Shown piece by piece: positions 61,217 through 64,000 of a DNA stretch of 64,000 nt. The DNA comes from Desulfomicrobium sp. ZS1. GTDB lineage: Bacteria > Desulfobacterota > Desulfovibrionia > Desulfovibrionales > Desulfomicrobiaceae. Under the pieces are notes generated by a model. That model saw only the letters and a list, made by a program, of their open reading frames with translations, did not search any database and had not been told where the DNA came from. The translations under genes and the position numbers were made by a program. The stretch spans positions 248,001 to 312,000 of the forward strand of contig NZ_CP100351.1 in NCBI RefSeq assembly GCF_024204645.1, in the 5' to 3' direction. The number at the start of each line of letters is the position of its first letter. The stretch's first letter is position 1.

Positions 61217-62407
61217 ATGTCCAAAGTGCTCATTATCGGCGCCGGTGGCGTCGGCCATGTGGTGGCCCACAAGTGCGCCCAGGTTCCTGAGGTCTTCAGC
61301 GAGATCATGCTCGCCAGCCGGACCAAGTCCAAATGCGACGCCATCGCCGCGTCGATCAAGGAACGCACGGGCCGCACCATCCAGACGGCCGCCCTTGACG
61401 CCGACAACGTGGCCGAGACCGTGGCCCTCATCAAATCCTTTCAGCCCAAGCTGGTGCTGAACGTGGCCCTGCCCTACCAGGATCTTGCCCTTATGGACGC
61501 TTGCCTGGAGACGGGAGTTGATTACCTCGACACCGCCAACTACGAGCCTTTGGACGAGGCCAAGTTCGAGTACAAGTGGCAGTGGGCCTATCAGGACCGC
61601 TTCAAGGAGAAGGGCCTCATGGCGCTCTTGGGCTCCGGCTTCGACCCTGGCGTGACCAACGTGTACTGCGCTTACGCTCAGAAGCATCTGTTCGATGAAA
61701 TCCACGAACTGGACATCATCGACTGCAACGCGGGCGACCACGGCCAGCCCTTCGCCACCAATTTCAACCCCGAGATCAACATCCGCGAGATCACCCAGCG
61801 CGGCCGCTACTGGGAGCGGGGCGAGTGGGTCGAGACCGATCCCCTGTCCTGGCGCATGAGCTATGATTTTCCCGAGGGCATCGGCCCCAAGGACTGCTAC
61901 CTCATGTACCACGAGGAGCTCGAATCCCTGGTTCGGAACATCCGGGGACTTAAGCGCGCCCGCTTCTGGATGACCTTCTCCCAGAACTATCTCAACCATC
62001 TGAAGGTGCTGGAAAACATCGGCATGACCTCCATCGAGCCCGTGGATTACAAGGGCCAGAAGATCGTGCCCTTGCAGTTCCTGAAGTCCGTGCTGCCCGA
62101 GCCCGGCTCCCTGGGTCCCCTGACCAAGGGCAAGACCTGCATCGGCTGCGTCATGAAGGGCGTGAAGGACGGCAAGGAGCGCAAGGCCTATATCTATAAT
62201 ATTTGCAGCCACGAGGGGGCCTACCGCGAGGTCGGCTCCCAGGCCATCTCCTATACTACGGGCGTGCCGGCCATGATCGGGGCCATGATGATGCTGACCG
62301 GCAAATGGCGCGGCGCGGGCGTCTTCAACATGGAACAGCTCGATCCGGACCCGTTCATGGAGAAGCTCAATGTCCACGGTCTGCCCTGGGTGGTGGTGGA
62401 TCTGTGA
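61217..62407 (+). CDS. Carboxy(nor)spermidine dehydrogenase (saccharopine dehydrogenase family)
   Basis: The 396-residue protein starts with an NAD(P)-binding Rossmann motif VLIIGAGGVGHVVAHKCAQ. It carries family sequence PYQDLALMDACLETGVDYLDTANYEP and GSGFDPGVTNVYCAYAQKHLFDEI. In the carboxyspermidine route it condenses putrescine (or diaminopropane) with aspartate semialdehyde and reduces the product. Its place between speA and the decarboxylase fixes this over lysine metabolism. AAGGAGGAGTGCC precedes the ATG. It overlaps the next gene by one base. Confidence 0.92.
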   Translation: MSKVLIIGAGGVGHVVAHKCAQVPEVFSEIMLASRTKSKCDAIAASIKERTGRTIQTAALDADNVAETVALIKSFQPKLVLNVALPYQDLALMDACLETGVDYLDTANYEPLDEAKFEYKWQWAYQDRFKEKGLMALLGSGFDPGVTNVYCAYAQKHLFDEIHELDIIDCNAGDHGQPFATNFNPEINIREITQRGRYWERGEWVETDPLSWRMSYDFPEGIGPKDCYLMYHEELESLVRNIRGLKRARFWMTFSQNYLNHLKVLENIGMTSIEPVDYKGQKIVPLQFLKSVLPEPGSLGPLTKGKTCIGCVMKGVKDGKERKAYIYNICSHEGAYREVGSQAISYTTGVPAMIGAMMMLTGKWRGAGVFNMEQLDPDPFMEKLNVHGLPWVVVDL

Positions 62408-63576
62408 TGGATGGGCGCACCGCGTACCGGTTTGATCCCCGCCAGGTCGCCACGCCGTCCTTCGTGGTCGATCTGGGCCTGATTCGGCGCAACCTGGACG
62501 TGCTGGCGGAGGTCAAGGAACGGACCGGATGCAAGATCCTGCTGGCGCTGAAAGGTTTTGCCATGTGGAGCGTCTTTCCGATCCTGCGCCAGGTGCTCGA
62601 CGGGGTTTGCGCCAGTTCGCCGCATGAAGCGCGGCTCGGACGGGAAGAGTTCAAGCGTGAGGTACACGCCTTTGCGGCGGGCTATTCCCAGGCCGATATC
62701 TTCGACCTGTGCACCACGGCCGACCATATCGTCTTCAATTCCTTCGGTCAGCTGGAGAAATTCCGGGGCCTCATCGCCACCGAGGCGGCGCGTCTGGGTC
62801 GCGAGATCGAGCTTGGCGTGCGCATCAATCCGGAGCATTCCGAGGGCGCGGTGCCCATCTACGATCCGTGTTCGCCGGGGTCGCGTCTGGGCGTCCGGCG
62901 CAAGGACTTCCGACCCGACCTGCTGGAAGGGGTGACGGGCCTGCACTGGCACAACCTGTGCGAGCAGAACGCCGATTGCCTGGAGCGCACCATTGCGGCG
63001 GCGGAAAAGGGCTTTGGCGAGTTCTTCCCGCGCATGCAGTATGTCAACTTCGGCGGCGGCCACCACATCACCAGGTCCGACTACGACGTGGACCTGTTGT
63101 GCCGGCTCATCAGCGAGTTCAAGGCGCGCCACGGCGTGCAGGTCTATCTGGAGCCCGGCGAGGCAGTGGCCCTGAACACGGGCTACCTGGTCTCCACTGT
63201 TCTTGACGTGACGCAGGCCGACATGCCCATCGTCATCCTCGACACCTCGGTCCCGGCGCATATGCCCGACGTGCTCGAAATGCCGTACCGTCCGCACATC
63301 GTCGGGTCCGGCCTTCCCGGCGAAAAGCCCTGGACCTGCCGCCTGGGCGGCCAGTCTTGCCTGGCCGGAGACGTGGCCGGGGAATACTCCTTCGACAAGC
63401 CGCTCGTTCCGGGAGACCGCTTGGTTTTCACCGACATGGCCCACTACTCCATGGTCAAGACCAACACCTTCAACGGCATCCAGTTGCCGAGCATCGCGGT
63501 CTTTGAACCCGAAGATGACGCCATGCGGGTGGTGCGGAGTTTCGGCTACGAGGATTTCAAGGGTCGGTTGTCCTGA
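62407..63576 (+). CDS. nspC: Carboxy(nor)spermidine decarboxylase
   Basis: The 389-residue fold III PLP enzyme removes CO2 from carboxyspermidine or carboxynorspermidine to finish spermidine-type polyamines. The PLP lysine is in ILLALKGFAMWSVFP. Others: GVRINPEHSEGAVPIYDPCSPGSRLGV, GLHWHNLCEQNADCLERT, YVNFGGGHHIT and the substrate-site CLAGDVAGEY. Its ATG overlaps the stop of the dehydrogenase gene. Confidence 0.94.
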   Translation: MDGRTAYRFDPRQVATPSFVVDLGLIRRNLDVLAEVKERTGCKILLALKGFAMWSVFPILRQVLDGVCASSPHEARLGREEFKREVHAFAAGYSQADIFDLCTTADHIVFNSFGQLEKFRGLIATEAARLGREIELGVRINPEHSEGAVPIYDPCSPGSRLGVRRKDFRPDLLEGVTGLHWHNLCEQNADCLERTIAAAEKGFGEFFPRMQYVNFGGGHHITRSDYDVDLLCRLISEFKARHGVQVYLEPGEAVALNTGYLVSTVLDVTQADMPIVILDTSVPAHMPDVLEMPYRPHIVGSGLPGEKPWTCRLGGQSCLAGDVAGEYSFDKPLVPGDRLVFTDMAHYSMVKTNTFNGIQLPSIAVFEPEDDAMRVVRSFGYEDFKGRLS

Positions 63577-63600
63577 AAGTTTTTGGAAAATGAAGCAGCG

Positions 63601-63638
63601 AAGCGGGAGTCCGGAATATCTGGGTTCCCGCTTTTTTT
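63601..63638 (+). terminator. Intrinsic terminator of the polyamine operon
   Basis: AAGCGGGA, a 17-nt loop, TCCCGCTT running into seven T. Confidence 0.88.
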
Positions 63639-63716
63639 GGTCCTTCCGGAATTGCTGTGGGTCAATGACTTGGTTAGGAGTCTTCTCACGGAGGACAGAT
63701 GCCATTTCCTGAGCTG

Positions 63717-63932
63717 TATCAATGTGTTGGCATAGTTGCGACTCGTTGACGAAGCTGGAAAATGCTGGAATCCACATGACCGCGCAAAGGGCCATGGAAC
63801 TGATGCGTAATTTGGCATTTGTTCCTGTGCTGGAATGGGGAAAAGGCTTTGCGTATGGTTGAAGAACCGTCCCCGGAACAGGCCAAAATCCTGACCGCAT
63901 TCGGGCACGAAGCAGCGCGTGGGGTCTTGTAA
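63717..63932 (+). pseudogene. Possible decayed transposase C-terminus
   Basis: Two short plus-strand frames read LTKLENAGIHMTAQRAMELM...VPVLEWGK and, one base out of phase, ALRMVEEPSPEQAKILTAFGHEA then TAA at 63930-63932. The pieces recall the end of IS1634-type transposases, joined by a +1 frameshift near 63842. No start or inverted ends are visible. The rest of 63640-64000 is AT-rich with no gene recognised. Confidence 0.3.
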
Positions 63933-64000
63933 AAAAATCAAGAGCTAATATGTTGTATTATTATGAATAATTTTTTTTGAGCCAGAAGCTTGCGGAACTC

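Noticed and set aside
63546-63941. A 131-codon minus-strand frame at the right edge
   Set aside because: It crosses the terminator of the polyamine operon and overlaps the end of nspC; no recognisable sequence.

Overview
The window looks like chromosome of an anaerobic sulfate- or sulfur-reducing deltaproteobacterium of the Desulfovibrionales type (Desulfomicrobium/Desulfovibrio-like). This is an inference from content: a large heterodisulfide-reductase (Hdr) cluster, an AOR-family tungstoenzyme plus a tungstate transporter, a glycyl radical enzyme, selenocysteine use, bacteriohemerythrin, many sensor kinases and sigma54 regulators, and GC-rich coding DNA. No rRNA, tRNA or CRISPR array was found.

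Layout. 1-6.0 kb: the start of a molybdenum-hydroxylase FAD subunit, then a sigma54 two-component system whose kinase gene is split by a complete IS1380-family element (2782-4463) with inverted ends and a 6-bp target duplication; removing it restores one reading frame. 6.4-9.3 kb: an RluA-type pseudouridine synthase and a polar amino-acid ABC transporter. 9.5-10.3 kb: three tandem copies of a 296-bp palindrome-rich unit. 10.4-13.6 kb: a trans-4-hydroxyproline dehydratase-type glycyl radical enzyme and its activase, with a Fur-like box at the activase start. 13.9-20.1 kb: an RRM protein, then a tripartite RND efflux operon ending in a tiny membrane protein whose frame continues through a UGA followed by a SECIS-like hairpin. 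20.3-28.2 kb: bacteriohemerythrin, ptb-buk, a DHA2 transporter, a small c-type cytochrome, wtpABC-like tungstate/molybdate transport, and a hotdog thioesterase.

28.3-41.4 kb is the centrepiece: a sigma54 activator diverges from a long operon of a lone IS3-OrfA-like protein, HdrA, MvhD, an FrhB/FdhB-like subunit, a 1143-residue double-HdrA protein carrying an embedded degenerate receiver domain, HdrC, HdrB, a tandem Usp protein and an HdrD/GlpC-like protein read through an in-frame UGA (selenocysteine). These parts suggest a cytoplasmic flavin-based electron-bifurcating or -confurcating complex, with the receiver and Usp domains as possible regulatory parts.

41.4-63.9 kb: a DMT exporter; a 20-bp tandem repeat ending in a hairpin; the ydbH-ynbE-ydbL envelope lipid operon; a candidate small RNA with its own promoter and terminator; a signalling block (HD-GYP regulator, FIST protein, GGDEF-EAL protein, UPF0280 protein) behind a large periplasmic-sensing kinase; an AOR-family oxidoreductase; MntP; and a polyamine operon (speA, carboxyspermidine dehydrogenase, carboxyspermidine decarboxylase). 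The right edge holds a probable decayed transposase tail.
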